Source: AA29 sp041481445
Lineage (GTDB): Bacteria > Acidobacteriota > Vicinamibacteria > Fen-336
Assembly: GCA_041481445.1 (NCBI GenBank)
Contig: JBGPBV010000026.1
Span: 1-59,227, forward strand
Reading direction: 5' to 3'
DNA length: 59,227 bases
Within the stretch, counting starts at the first letter, position 1; each line of letters starts with the position of its first letter. Below the pieces are notes generated by a model that saw only the letters and a program-made list of their open reading frames with translations, did not search any database and was not told where the DNA came from. The translations under genes and the position numbers were made by a program. Shown here piece after piece: positions 45,598 through 54,224 of the stretch.

Positions 45598-45978
45598 ATG
45601 AGCGAAGAGAAGAAGCCCTTCACCGTCAGCGACCGACGGCATTTCACCGCGGAAGGAGAAGTCCGGGAAGCGGACGCCGGTGAGGCACCCCCCACCCCCA
45701 GTGAAGCAGGAGCCGTGGAGGACGGCCGCGGAGGTTATCCCGCCGATTTCCTCGGCCTGCTCATCTCGCTGGGCGCGCAGGCGAGCACGCTCCTCGTGGG
45801 AGGGCCCGAGGGCGAGCCGCGGGACCTCGAGTCCGCCCGCACCCTGATCGAGCTGCTCGGCGTCTTGAAGGAGAAGACCGAGGGCCACCGCACGCCGGAG
45901 GAGGACCAGCTCCTCGGGGGGCTTCTCTACGAGCTCCGCATGGCGTACGTGCAGGCCAGGAAGGCGGGCGGACCGTGA
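45598..45978 (+). CDS. DUF1844 protein
   Basis: 126 residues. A charged N-terminus (EEKKPFTVSDRRHFTAEGEV) is followed by the DUF1844 core: YPADFLGLLISLGAQASTLLVGG, LESARTLIELLGVLKEKTEGHRTPEEDQLLGGLLYELRMAYV. Function is unknown; the family occurs in Acidobacteriota, deltaproteobacterial and PVC groups, often near translation or envelope genes. GTGA overlap with the next gene. Confidence 0.9.
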   Translation: MSEEKKPFTVSDRRHFTAEGEVREADAGEAPPTPSEAGAVEDGRGGYPADFLGLLISLGAQASTLLVGGPEGEPRDLESARTLIELLGVLKEKTEGHRTPEEDQLLGGLLYELRMAYVQARKAGGP

Positions 45979-47927
45979 CCGTCCTCGCCGCTGCCCTCCT
46001 GCCCCTCCTCCTCTTCGCGAACCAGAACGACAAGGTCATCGACGTCCGCTCGAAGCAGGCCGCGCCCGCCCCCACCACCTTCGAGTCCTGGTGGTCGGCG
46101 TACAAGAAGGCGGACGGCAAGGGGGACACGGAGGCCGCGCAGAACGCCCTGCGCGAGGTCCGCCGGCTCCGCATCGAGCGCAACATCCGCAGCCTGGAGA
46201 CGATCGCCCTGGCCCGCGTGGAGGACGGCCTCACCGCGCTCCGCGCCGGCGAGAACGCGCGGGCGGAGGGCGCGTTCCGCGACGCCGCCGCTCTCGACCC
46301 CCATCTCCCCGACGCCTATTTCGGCCTGGCCCGCCACGACATGACCAAGGGACCCCTCGGCGTCATCGCCGCGGTCAAGGACACGCTGGCCGGCACCAGC
46401 GCGCGCTTCCAGACCGCCCGCGGCAGCCACTATCTCTTCACCCTGCTCGTCCCGGTGGTCCTCCTGGCCCTGCTCGTCACCACGATCGTGTTCGGGCTGG
46501 CCATGGTGATGCGTTACGCCTCGCTCCTGAAGCACGACTTCGAGGAGTCGTTCGGGCTCGGCCGCCAGTCCCTCGCTCTCGGCCTGTGCGCGGTCATCCT
46601 CCTGCTGCCCGCCATGTTCTTCCAGGGCTGGGCCTGGCTGCCCCTGTGGTGGCTGGCCATGCTCTTCATCTACATGGGCACGGTGGAGCGGATCGCCTCC
46701 CTGGTCCTGATGCTCTTGTGCGTGGGCACGGCCCCGGTGGTGAAGGCGATGGAGGGAAGGCTGCTCGCCCAGCAGAACCCCCTCTTCTGGGCCAGCCTGG
46801 GCGCGATCGAGAACGGCGCCGACACCCGCTCCATCGCCGCCCTGGAGGAGGCGCAGCGCGCCAACGCCGACGACCGGGACCTCGTCTACCTGCTGGCCGC
46901 GGAATACAAGAAGGCGGGCCGCTACGACGACGCCGCCAACCTCTACCGGGAGGCCCTGCGCACGAACGCGAGCGATCCCATCGCCCTCAACAACCTGGCC
47001 AACCTCGAGTTCGCAGCGGGGGAGTTCCCGGCCGCCATCGCGCGCTACAAGCAGGGAGTCGAGTCGGGGCCGCCGGCGCCGGTGGCGGCGACGTTCTACT
47101 ACAACCGCTCGCTGGCCCACCTGCAGCGTTTCGAGTACCAGCCGGCGCAGGAGGCCCGCTCGCAGGCCGACCGCCTCGACAGCTCGCTCGTGCACACCTA
47201 CGACGGCCTCTGGAAGTACGACAAGGGCGACTACGCCGTGGTCGACCTCGGTCTCACCGCGGACGAGGTGTGGTCCAAGTACGCAGGCGCCGCGCAGGGG
47301 ATCGTCAGCAAGAACCGCGCGGGCCAGGGGGCCTCGGCCAGCAGCGCGCAGTCGCTGCTGCCGGCGCTGGTCAACCGCCTCTCCGTCTTCCCGCTGGTGG
47401 CGCTGGTGGCGGTGCTGCTGCTCCGGAAGTGGCGCGGCAGCAAGGCCTTCACCATGAGCTGCCTCAAGTGCGGGACCCCGTTCTGCCGGCGCTGCCACCT
47501 CGGCCAGGTGGCGGGCGGCCTCTGCACGCAGTGCCATCACCTGTTCGTGGTCCGCGACGGCGTGTCCGGGCCCGCCCGCAACCGCAAGCTGCTCGAGGTG
47601 CAGGCGGAGGACGTGCGCCGCGAGCGCGTCTTCCGGGTCCTCTCGCTGCTCGTGCCGGGGGCCGGCCACCTCTACGGCCAGCGCGCGGCGGTGGGGATCG
47701 TGTTCGTCTTCTTCTGGTCGGCCACCCTGGCCGCGGCCCTGCTGGCCGGCCGCCTGCTCCCCATCACCGAGGCCTCCAGCGAGCTGTCGAAGCCGTGGGG
47801 ACTGGGAGTGGCGGCGCTGGTGCTGCTCGTCATCTACGTCCTGGCCAACCGCACCAAGCTCGAGTTCGACGAGGTCCAGCTGCCCATCCGCCGCGTGGCC
47901 GCGCCCGCGCGCCGCCGGGCCTCCTAG
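45975..47927 (+). CDS. TPR and zinc-ribbon membrane protein
   Basis: 650 residues from a GTG overlapping the DUF1844 stop. Possible signal/anchor at the N-terminus, a helical region, then three hydrophobic helices at about 153-250, TPR-like repeats at about 290-410 (YLLAAEYKKAGRYDDAANLYREAL, PIALNNLANLEFAAGEFPAAIARYKQG), another helix near 470-490, a zinc ribbon at about 495-520 (CLKCGTPFCRRCH ... CTQC), and two C-terminal helices. The last part (SLLVPGAGHLYGQRAAVGIVFVFF) resembles small TM2-like segments. Function is unknown; TPRs suggest an assembly or scaffold role. Confidence 0.8.
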   Translation: MTVLAAALLPLLLFANQNDKVIDVRSKQAAPAPTTFESWWSAYKKADGKGDTEAAQNALREVRRLRIERNIRSLETIALARVEDGLTALRAGENARAEGAFRDAAALDPHLPDAYFGLARHDMTKGPLGVIAAVKDTLAGTSARFQTARGSHYLFTLLVPVVLLALLVTTIVFGLAMVMRYASLLKHDFEESFGLGRQSLALGLCAVILLLPAMFFQGWAWLPLWWLAMLFIYMGTVERIASLVLMLLCVGTAPVVKAMEGRLLAQQNPLFWASLGAIENGADTRSIAALEEAQRANADDRDLVYLLAAEYKKAGRYDDAANLYREALRTNASDPIALNNLANLEFAAGEFPAAIARYKQGVESGPPAPVAATFYYNRSLAHLQRFEYQPAQEARSQADRLDSSLVHTYDGLWKYDKGDYAVVDLGLTADEVWSKYAGAAQGIVSKNRAGQGASASSAQSLLPALVNRLSVFPLVALVAVLLLRKWRGSKAFTMSCLKCGTPFCRRCHLGQVAGGLCTQCHHLFVVRDGVSGPARNRKLLEVQAEDVRRERVFRVLSLLVPGAGHLYGQRAAVGIVFVFFWSATLAAALLAGRLLPITEASSELSKPWGLGVAALVLLVIYVLANRTKLEFDEVQLPIRRVAAPARRRAS

Positions 47928-47935
47928 GGGACGCG

Positions 47936-49171
47936 ATGGCACTCGAAGGGACGATCAAGGACTTCGGCCTCCCCGACATCTTCCAGCTCATCGGGCTGCA
48001 GCGGAAGACCGGGCTCCTCACCCTCAAGCACGAGCAGGACCAGGTCACCGTCTTCTTCGAGAACGGGATGGTGGTCAACGCCGACTCCGCGACCAAGCGG
48101 CTCGAGGACCGCCTGGGCAACGTGCTCGTGAAGCAGGGAAAGCTCAGCAAGGAGGGCCTGGAGGAGGCGCTCAGCACCCAGAAGCAGACCCTGCAGCGCC
48201 TGGGACACGTCCTCATCACGCAGAGCTACATCACCCAGAAGGACCTCAAGGACGCGATCAACGTCCAGGTCGCGCAGATCGTGTTCAAGGTCTTCCGCTG
48301 GCGCGACGGGGAGTACCACTTCGCGCCCAGCGAGACCGTGGACTACGACCGCGAGAACTTCAACCCCCTGAGCGCGGACTTCATCCTGATGGAAGGGATC
48401 AGGATGGTCGACGAGTGGCCGATCATCGAGAAGAAGATCCCTTCGATGGACATCGTCTTCAAGCCCGCGGTGGACCCGAACTCGATCGAGGTCGGGGGCG
48501 GGGGAGGGGAGGAGTCGCTGGGCAGCCTCGGCGCCAGCGAGCCCAAGCGCTCGGCGGCCAGCTCCTCGAACAAGATCCGCCTGACCGCGGAGGAGGAGCG
48601 GATCTTCCGGAAGGTGGACGGCACCCACACCGTGCAGGGCATCATCGACTCCGTCGGGATGAGCGAGTTCGACACCTGCCGGATCCTGTACGACCTCCTC
48701 AACCGGAACCTGATCAGCACCGTCGGCCGCGGGGCCACGAAGCAGACGAGCGAGGCCGTCTCCGACGAGAGCGTGGCCTCCGCCACCCCCGGCTACCTCC
48801 TCACCGCGGCCGCGGTGGTCCTCGCCCTCATCGGCGTCTACACCCAGCGGGCCACCCCGTTCGCGGTGACGGGCCAGGGGCCCCTGCTCAAGGGCACGGA
48901 GGACCTTCTCCTGCAGGCGGTGAGCCGCACGCGTCTCGAGCGGCTCGACCGCGCCGTGCAGGCCTCCGACCTCGTCCACGGCTCCCTGCCGCACACCCTG
49001 GAGGAGCTGGTCAACCAGGGCCTGGTCGACCGCCGCTACCTGAGCGACCCCTGGGCCCGTCCCTACCACTACGCCACGACGAGCGGCGGGTACCTGCTGA
49101 GCGCGGTGGACGACACGGGCAAGAGGGTCGGGGCCGCGATCGAGAGGGTCCTGCCTCCCAAGCAGCCGTAA
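47936..49171 (+). CDS. DUF4388 (PATAN) protein with pseudopilin-like C-terminus
   Basis: 411 residues. The DUF4388 domain (about 1-105) begins MALEGTIKDFGLPDIFQLIGLQRKTGLLTL; a GspE-N-like helical segment follows (LGNVLVKQGKLSKEGLEEALSTQ ... LGHVLITQSYITQKDLKDAI). A winged-helix-like stretch (LTAEEERIFRKVDGTHTVQGIIDSVGMSEFDTCRILYDLL) occupies about 215-262, then a transmembrane helix (about 287-302) and a C-terminal domain similar in layout to type II secretion pseudopilins (LEELVNQGLVDRRYLSDPWARPYHY). DUF4388 proteins are linked to two-component and gliding/secretion systems. The combination is unusual. Confidence 0.8.
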   Translation: MALEGTIKDFGLPDIFQLIGLQRKTGLLTLKHEQDQVTVFFENGMVVNADSATKRLEDRLGNVLVKQGKLSKEGLEEALSTQKQTLQRLGHVLITQSYITQKDLKDAINVQVAQIVFKVFRWRDGEYHFAPSETVDYDRENFNPLSADFILMEGIRMVDEWPIIEKKIPSMDIVFKPAVDPNSIEVGGGGGEESLGSLGASEPKRSAASSSNKIRLTAEEERIFRKVDGTHTVQGIIDSVGMSEFDTCRILYDLLNRNLISTVGRGATKQTSEAVSDESVASATPGYLLTAAAVVLALIGVYTQRATPFAVTGQGPLLKGTEDLLLQAVSRTRLERLDRAVQASDLVHGSLPHTLEELVNQGLVDRRYLSDPWARPYHYATTSGGYLLSAVDDTGKRVGAAIERVLPPKQP

Positions 49172-49176
49172 TCCCC

Positions 49177-50130
49177 TTGGAAGTCGTCCGCCTGGAGACG
49201 TTGGAGCCGCGCGGATGGCCCCGCCCCGCCGTGACCGTCGGCAACTTCGACGGGGTCCATCGCGGCCACCAGGCCCTGGTGGCGCAGGCGGTCGCGGACG
49301 CCCGCTCCACCCGCGGCACCGCCGTCGTCCTGACCTTCGATCCCCATCCCTCCCGGGTGCTCGCCCCCGAGCGCGCCCCGGCCACCCTGATGACGATGGA
49401 CCAGAAGGTGGAGCGGCTGGCCGCCCTCGGCGTCGACCGCGTCGCCGTGCTGCCCTTCACGCCCTCGCTGGCCGCGCAGCCGGCGGCGGAGTTCGCCCAG
49501 GCCGTCCTCCACCGCGCGCTCCAGGCCACCACGGTCGTGGTGGGGGCGGGCTTCCGCTTCGGCCGGAGCCGCGCCGGCGACGTCACGCTGCTGCGCCGCC
49601 TGGGGGGGAGCCTCGGGTTCCGGGTGCATGGCATGCGTCCGGTCTTCCACCAGGGCGCGCCCATCTCCTCCACCCGCGTCCGGGAGGCGCTCGCGCGCGG
49701 CGACGTCGAGGCGGCCGCCGAGATGATCGGCCGGCCGTTCTTCATCGAGGGGACCGTGGTGCGCGGCCTGGCGCGGGGGCGGACCCTGGGGATCCCGACC
49801 GCGAACCTCGGGCCCGTCAACGAGACGCTGCCCGGCAACGGCGTCTACGCCTGCTGGATCCGGGTCGGCGGCCCGGAGCGGCCGCTCTGGCCCGCGGTGG
49901 CCAACGTCGGGCGCCGGCCGACCTTCGGCGGGGCGGAGACGACCGTCGAGGCGCACGTCCTGGACGTGGACACGGACATGTACGGCCAGCCGGCGCGGCT
50001 GGCCTTCCAGTCCCGCCTTCGTCCCGAGCAGACCTTCCCGGGGCCGGACGCGCTGGTGGCCCAGATCCAGCGGGACATCGAGCGGGGCCGGGAGGCGCTC
50101 CGGCTGGCCGGAATCCCGGATGCGATATAG
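49177..50130 (+). CDS. ribF: Bifunctional riboflavin kinase/FMN adenylyltransferase
   Basis: 317 residues from a TTG at 49177, 5 nt after the previous stop. It makes FMN and then FAD. The N-terminal adenylyltransferase domain has TVGNFDGVHRGHQAL, LTFDPHPSRVLAP and ISSTRVREAL; the C-terminal kinase domain has GTVVRGLARGRTLGIPTANL, NGVYACWI and VANVGRRPTFGG. The ribosome site is weak, and no FMN riboswitch is present in the short spacer. Confidence 0.95.
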   Translation: MEVVRLETLEPRGWPRPAVTVGNFDGVHRGHQALVAQAVADARSTRGTAVVLTFDPHPSRVLAPERAPATLMTMDQKVERLAALGVDRVAVLPFTPSLAAQPAAEFAQAVLHRALQATTVVVGAGFRFGRSRAGDVTLLRRLGGSLGFRVHGMRPVFHQGAPISSTRVREALARGDVEAAAEMIGRPFFIEGTVVRGLARGRTLGIPTANLGPVNETLPGNGVYACWIRVGGPERPLWPAVANVGRRPTFGGAETTVEAHVLDVDTDMYGQPARLAFQSRLRPEQTFPGPDALVAQIQRDIERGREALRLAGIPDAI

Positions 50131-50131
50131 T
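50126..50131 (+). promoter_or_regulatory. -10 element of the STAS gene
   Basis: TATAGT, 11 nt before the ATG at 50143 and lying at the end of ribF. It could drive the three-gene partner-switching unit. Confidence 0.3.
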
Positions 50132-50142
50132 CGGCTCTTCGG

Positions 50143-50514
50143 ATGAGCGAGCTGACCGTGGAGAGCCGTGACGCGGGCGAGGTGGTCCTGCTCTATCCGA
50201 AGGGCTTCATCAACGCCCACACCGTGCGGCTCTTCGAGGGGGCGCTGCAGAACGCCATCTCGTTGCAGCGCTTCAAGATCGTGGTGAACTGCTCGAGCCT
50301 CGTGTACATCGCCAGCGCCGGTCTGGGCGCCATGATGGGCGCGATCGAGGAGATCCGGAGCAACGGCGGCGACCTGCGGCTGGCCAGCCTGAACGAGACC
50401 GTCCAGAACATCTTCGACATCCTCGGCTTCAACCACCTCTACCGCACCTACGCGTCCGAGGCGGAGGCGATCGCCAGCTTCGGCCCGGCGCCGGGGGCGG
50501 CCTCGGGCGCGTGA
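50143..50514 (+). CDS. STAS-domain anti-anti-sigma factor (SpoIIAA/RsbV type)
   Basis: 123 residues. STAS fold: VLLYPKGFINAHTVRLFEGALQNAI, FKIVVNCSSLVYIASAGLGAMMG. Ser58 in IASAGLG occupies the position phosphorylated in SpoIIAA/RsbV, so phospho-regulation is likely conserved. Unphosphorylated, it should bind and neutralise the kinase-like partner encoded next. GTGA overlap with that gene. Confidence 0.92.
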   Translation: MSELTVESRDAGEVVLLYPKGFINAHTVRLFEGALQNAISLQRFKIVVNCSSLVYIASAGLGAMMGAIEEIRSNGGDLRLASLNETVQNIFDILGFNHLYRTYASEAEAIASFGPAPGAASGA

Positions 50515-50981
50515 GCAACGCCCCTTCCCGGCCCCGCGGCCGGACGAAGCCCACGCTCCTCGTCTCCCTCCCCAGCGAGACGGCCTACCTCGGCCTCGTG
50601 CGCGAGATGACGAAGCGGATGGCGGAGCTGGCCGGCTTCAGCGAGCCCGTGGCCGAGAAGCTGGCCCTGGCCGTGGACGAGGCCGCCACCAACGTCATCG
50701 AGCACGCCTACAAGGGGGCGGCCGACCGCGAGGTGGACATGCGCTTCGAGGACCGGGGGCCGGACTTCCGCGTGGAGCTGGTCGACACCGGGCAGATGGT
50801 CGACCCGCGGGCGGTGCCCCACGTGGACATCGACAAGTTCGTCACCGAGAGGCGCACGGGAGGGCTGGGCATGCACCTCATGGAGAAGATCATGGACTCG
50901 GTGACCTTCCGGCGGTCCGCCCGGCGCAACGTCTGCGCCCTCGTCAAGCACAAGGAAGGCGAGGGCACCTCGCGCGGCTGA
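50511..50981 (+). CDS. Anti-sigma-type serine kinase (SpoIIAB/RsbW, HATPase_c_2)
   Basis: 156 residues from a GTG. GHKL ATPase motifs: N box KLALAVDEAATNVIEHAYKG, G1 VDTGQMVDP, and RTGGLGMHLMEKIMDSV. The motif set is complete, so it is probably an active kinase that phosphorylates the STAS protein. Its second partner (a sigma factor or other target) is not encoded here. The stop overlaps the next ATG (TGATG). Confidence 0.92.
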   Translation: MSNAPSRPRGRTKPTLLVSLPSETAYLGLVREMTKRMAELAGFSEPVAEKLALAVDEAATNVIEHAYKGAADREVDMRFEDRGPDFRVELVDTGQMVDPRAVPHVDIDKFVTERRTGGLGMHLMEKIMDSVTFRRSARRNVCALVKHKEGEGTSRG

Positions 50982-52816
50982 TGGAAGCCCCGGTCGTCTT
51001 CCAGTACCAGAGGGCGCTCGACGAGTTCCGGCGGGCGGGGGAGGCGAGCCCCCTCCTCAAGCGGATGTCGGAGCTGATCTCGCTGCTCGACCTCACCACG
51101 ACCCTGAACTCGGCGATGAGCCGCGAGGAGATCCTGGACGCCGCCCTGCTCATCGTGATGGGGGAGATGCAGGCCGGACGCGGGTGCCTGCTCGTGCGCG
51201 ACGCGGACGGCGCCTACGACCTGCGCGCCTCGCGCGGGCTGCCCGCGGGCGCGCCCGCCCGGGTGGAGGTCGAGGTCGCCGCGGAAGGAGTGGCCCTGCG
51301 CGGCGGCGGAAGCGCGGACGGTGTCCTGTCGTCGCTCGGCCTCGAGGTCCTCTGCCCGATCGTGCGCTTCCACGAGAGCCAGGGGCCGGAGGCCTCCGGG
51401 GGACCGGCGGCGCGGGTGCTCGCCTTGATCGGCCTGGGCCCGCGCGCGGACGGCCGTGGCTACGGGCCGGAGGAGACCTCGTTCCTGCGCAGCGTGGCCG
51501 CCTGCGCGGCGACCCCCATCGAGAACGGCCTCATCTACCACGAGCTCAAGTCGGTCAACCAGCGCCTCTCGGTCAAGGTCTACCAGCTCCACACCCTCTT
51601 CGACATCAGCCGCGAGCTGACCTCGAGCTTCGACGAGGAGGGGATCAAGAACCTCGTGACCTCGACCCTGATGGGGCACCTCCTCGTCTCGCGCTGCGCG
51701 CTGTACCTCTCCGTGCCCGGGGGCGGGCTGGCCGTGGCCCACGAGCGCGGGCTGCGGGGCGAGCACGACGCCTCGGCCGTTCCCGAAGCGGGCGCCCGGC
51801 CGGTGCTCGAGGCGCTGAGCAAGCCGCGGCCGGTGGGCGAGCTCCCCGCGGGCGCCCTGAGGGACAGGTTGCAGCGCGCGCGCATGGCCCTGGTGGTGCC
51901 GGTGACGGTGGGCGCGCGCACGGACGGGTTCCTGGCCGTGGGCGAGCGGGTGGGCCGCGGGGCCTTCACCGACGAGGACCGCGACTTCGCGCTGACCCTG
52001 GCCCGGCAGGCGGGGGCGGCCCTGGAGACGGTGCGCCTGCATCGCGTGGACCTCGAGAAGCAGCGGCGCGACCGCGAGATGCAGATCGCGCGCGAGATCC
52101 AGCGGTCGCTCTTCCCGCCCGACCGCCCCGTGATCGCGGGCTTCGAGGTGGCCGCCCAGAGCCTGCCCTGCTACGAAGTGGGCGGCGACTACTACGACAT
52201 GATCCCGCTGGGAGGGGACCGCTGGGCCCTGGCCGTGGCCGACGTCTCCGGCAAGGGCGCGCCCGCCAGCATCTTGATGGCGTCGGTGCACGCGTCGCTG
52301 CGGGCGCTGGCGGGCAGCGCGAGCCCGGACGAGCTGATGTGCCGCCTCAACCGCTTCCTGTTCGAGAGCACGCAGGCCAACAAGTACGTGACGCTGTTCT
52401 ACGGCGAGCTGGACGCGCCGCGGCACCGCCTGGCCTACGTCAACGCCGGCCATGTGCCGCCCTTCTGGCTGGGCGGCGCTGGCCCCGGCGAGCGTCTGGG
52501 GACGGGCGGGCCCGTGCTCGGCCTCCTCGAGGACGCGCGCTACGACGTGGCGGAGATCGAGCTCGCGCCGGGCGAGGTGGTGGCGATGGTCACGGACGGC
52601 GCCACCGAGGCCCTCTCGCCCGACGACGAGGAGTTCGGCGACGAGCGCCTGTACGACCTGCTCGCGGGGGCGGCGGAGACGGGCGAGGGCGCGGAGGGCC
52701 TCGTCCGGCGCGTGTCGGAGACGATCCGCGAGTGGGCCGGTCCCGCCGGCTGCACCGACGACCTCACCATGATGGTCCTGAAGGCGACTCGAGGGGCGAC
52801 GAGAGGGACGGTCTGA
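50981..52816 (+). CDS. GAF-GAF-PP2C phosphatase (SpoIIE/RsbU type)
   Basis: 611 residues. Two GAF-like domains (about 30-185 and 200-355) precede a short helix (KQRRDREMQIAREIQRSLFP) and the PP2C-like phosphatase (about 385-605) with VGGDYYDMI, VADVSGKGAPASILMA, NAGHVPPFWL and VTDGATEA, which carry the metal-binding aspartates. It should dephosphorylate the STAS protein when its GAF domains sense a signal. Last gene of a complete partner-switching module; cysS follows 4 nt later. Confidence 0.92.
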   Translation: MEAPVVFQYQRALDEFRRAGEASPLLKRMSELISLLDLTTTLNSAMSREEILDAALLIVMGEMQAGRGCLLVRDADGAYDLRASRGLPAGAPARVEVEVAAEGVALRGGGSADGVLSSLGLEVLCPIVRFHESQGPEASGGPAARVLALIGLGPRADGRGYGPEETSFLRSVAACAATPIENGLIYHELKSVNQRLSVKVYQLHTLFDISRELTSSFDEEGIKNLVTSTLMGHLLVSRCALYLSVPGGGLAVAHERGLRGEHDASAVPEAGARPVLEALSKPRPVGELPAGALRDRLQRARMALVVPVTVGARTDGFLAVGERVGRGAFTDEDRDFALTLARQAGAALETVRLHRVDLEKQRRDREMQIAREIQRSLFPPDRPVIAGFEVAAQSLPCYEVGGDYYDMIPLGGDRWALAVADVSGKGAPASILMASVHASLRALAGSASPDELMCRLNRFLFESTQANKYVTLFYGELDAPRHRLAYVNAGHVPPFWLGGAGPGERLGTGGPVLGLLEDARYDVAEIELAPGEVVAMVTDGATEALSPDDEEFGDERLYDLLAGAAETGEGAEGLVRRVSETIREWAGPAGCTDDLTMMVLKATRGATRGTV

Positions 52817-52820
52817 AGCG

Positions 52821-54224
52821 ATGGCGCTGAGCCTGCACGACACCTTCACCGGCCGGAGGGAGCCGTTCGCGCCCGCGAACCCGCCCGAGGTCCGGATGTA
52901 CGTGTGCGGCCCCACCGTCTACGGGCGCGCCCACATCGGCAACTTCCGCAGCTTCCTGGCCACGGACCTCCTGCGCCGCACCCTGAAGTACAAGGGACTC
53001 CGCGTGCGCGAGGTCATGAACATCACGGACGTGGACGACCGCATCATCCAGCTCGCGTCCGCGGCCGGGAGCGACCTCGGCTCGTTCACGGCCGGGCACG
53101 TCCGCGAGTTCGACGAGGACATGGCCACCCTGGGGATGGAGAGGCCGGAGGTCATGCCGCGGGCGACCGATCACATCCCGGAGATGATCGAGCTGACGTC
53201 GCGCCTCATCGAGCGCGGCCATACGTACTCGGTCGACGGCAGCGTCTACTTCCGGATCGCCTCCGATCCCGCCTATGGCCGCCTGGCCCGCCTGGACGTC
53301 GAGGGCATCCAGGCCGGGGCCCGCGTCGACGCCGACAAGTACGACAAGGAGAACCCGCGCGACTTCGTGCTCTGGAAGGCCAAGTCCGACGAGCCCTCCT
53401 GGGCGCAGTGGGACGCCCCCTTCGGTCGCGGCCGTCCCGGCTGGCACCTCGAGTGCTCGGCCATGAGCATGAAGTACCTGGGCGAGACCTTCGACCTTCA
53501 CGGCGGCGGGATCGACCTCATCTTCCCGCACCACGTCAACGAGATCGCCCAGAGCACCTGCGCCACCGGCCAGCCCTTCGTGCGCCACTGGACGCACGTC
53601 GCCCACCTGCTCATCGAGAACGAGACGATGTCGAAGAGCAAGGGCAACGTCTTCGTGATCCCCGACCTCCTGGCCAGGGGCCATCGTCCGGACGCGATCC
53701 GGTACGCGCTGATCGCCGCCCACTACCGCAGCCAGCTCAACTTCACCTGGGAGGGTCTGGGCCAGGCCGCCACCGCGCTCGAGCGCGTGCGGTCGTTCCG
53801 GCAGCGCTGCGGCGAGGTGGAGTCCGCGGGCCCGGTGTCCCCGGGGGTCGAGGCCGCCGTCTCGCGCGCCCTCGCGTCGTTCGACAAGGCCCTCGACGAC
53901 GACCTCAACACGCCGGAGGCGCTGGCCGCGGTGCACGTGCTCGTGGGCGAGGCCAACGCGCTGCTGGTCGCGGGCGAGGTCACCCGGGAAGGGGCCTCGT
54001 GCCTGCGCGCCGCGATCGAGAAGATGGACGCCGTCCTCGGGGTCCTTCTCCCGCAGGGCGAGGACCGGCTGAGCCCAGAGGAGCAGGCCCTCTTCGACCA
54101 GCGTCAGGACGCGCGGCGGCGGCGCGAGTTCGCGCGGGCGGACGAGGTGCGGGCCCGCCTGGAGACCCTGGGCATCGTGCTCGAGGACTCCGCGAAGGGC
54201 ACGCGATGGAGGCGAAAGCGATGA
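52821..54224 (+). CDS. cysS: Cysteinyl-tRNA synthetase
   Basis: 467 residues, the normal length. Class I: zinc Cys29 (YVCGPTVYGRAHIGN), HIGN at 38-41, further zinc ligands in HLECSAMS and HHVNE, ENETMSKSKGN (the KMSKS loop reads TMSKS), and an anticodon-binding C-terminus. Nothing is missing. The stop overlaps yraN. The cognate tRNA-Cys gene lies only about 0.8 kb downstream. Confidence 0.97.
   Translation: MALSLHDTFTGRREPFAPANPPEVRMYVCGPTVYGRAHIGNFRSFLATDLLRRTLKYKGLRVREVMNITDVDDRIIQLASAAGSDLGSFTAGHVREFDEDMATLGMERPEVMPRATDHIPEMIELTSRLIERGHTYSVDGSVYFRIASDPAYGRLARLDVEGIQAGARVDADKYDKENPRDFVLWKAKSDEPSWAQWDAPFGRGRPGWHLECSAMSMKYLGETFDLHGGGIDLIFPHHVNEIAQSTCATGQPFVRHWTHVAHLLIENETMSKSKGNVFVIPDLLARGHRPDAIRYALIAAHYRSQLNFTWEGLGQAATALERVRSFRQRCGEVESAGPVSPGVEAAVSRALASFDKALDDDLNTPEALAAVHVLVGEANALLVAGEVTREGASCLRAAIEKMDAVLGVLLPQGEDRLSPEEQALFDQRQDARRRREFARADEVRARLETLGIVLEDSAKGTRWRRKR

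Noticed and set aside
49172..49176. FMN riboswitch before ribF
   Set aside because: The spacer is only 5 nt and the upstream sequence is coding, leaving no place for an aptamer.
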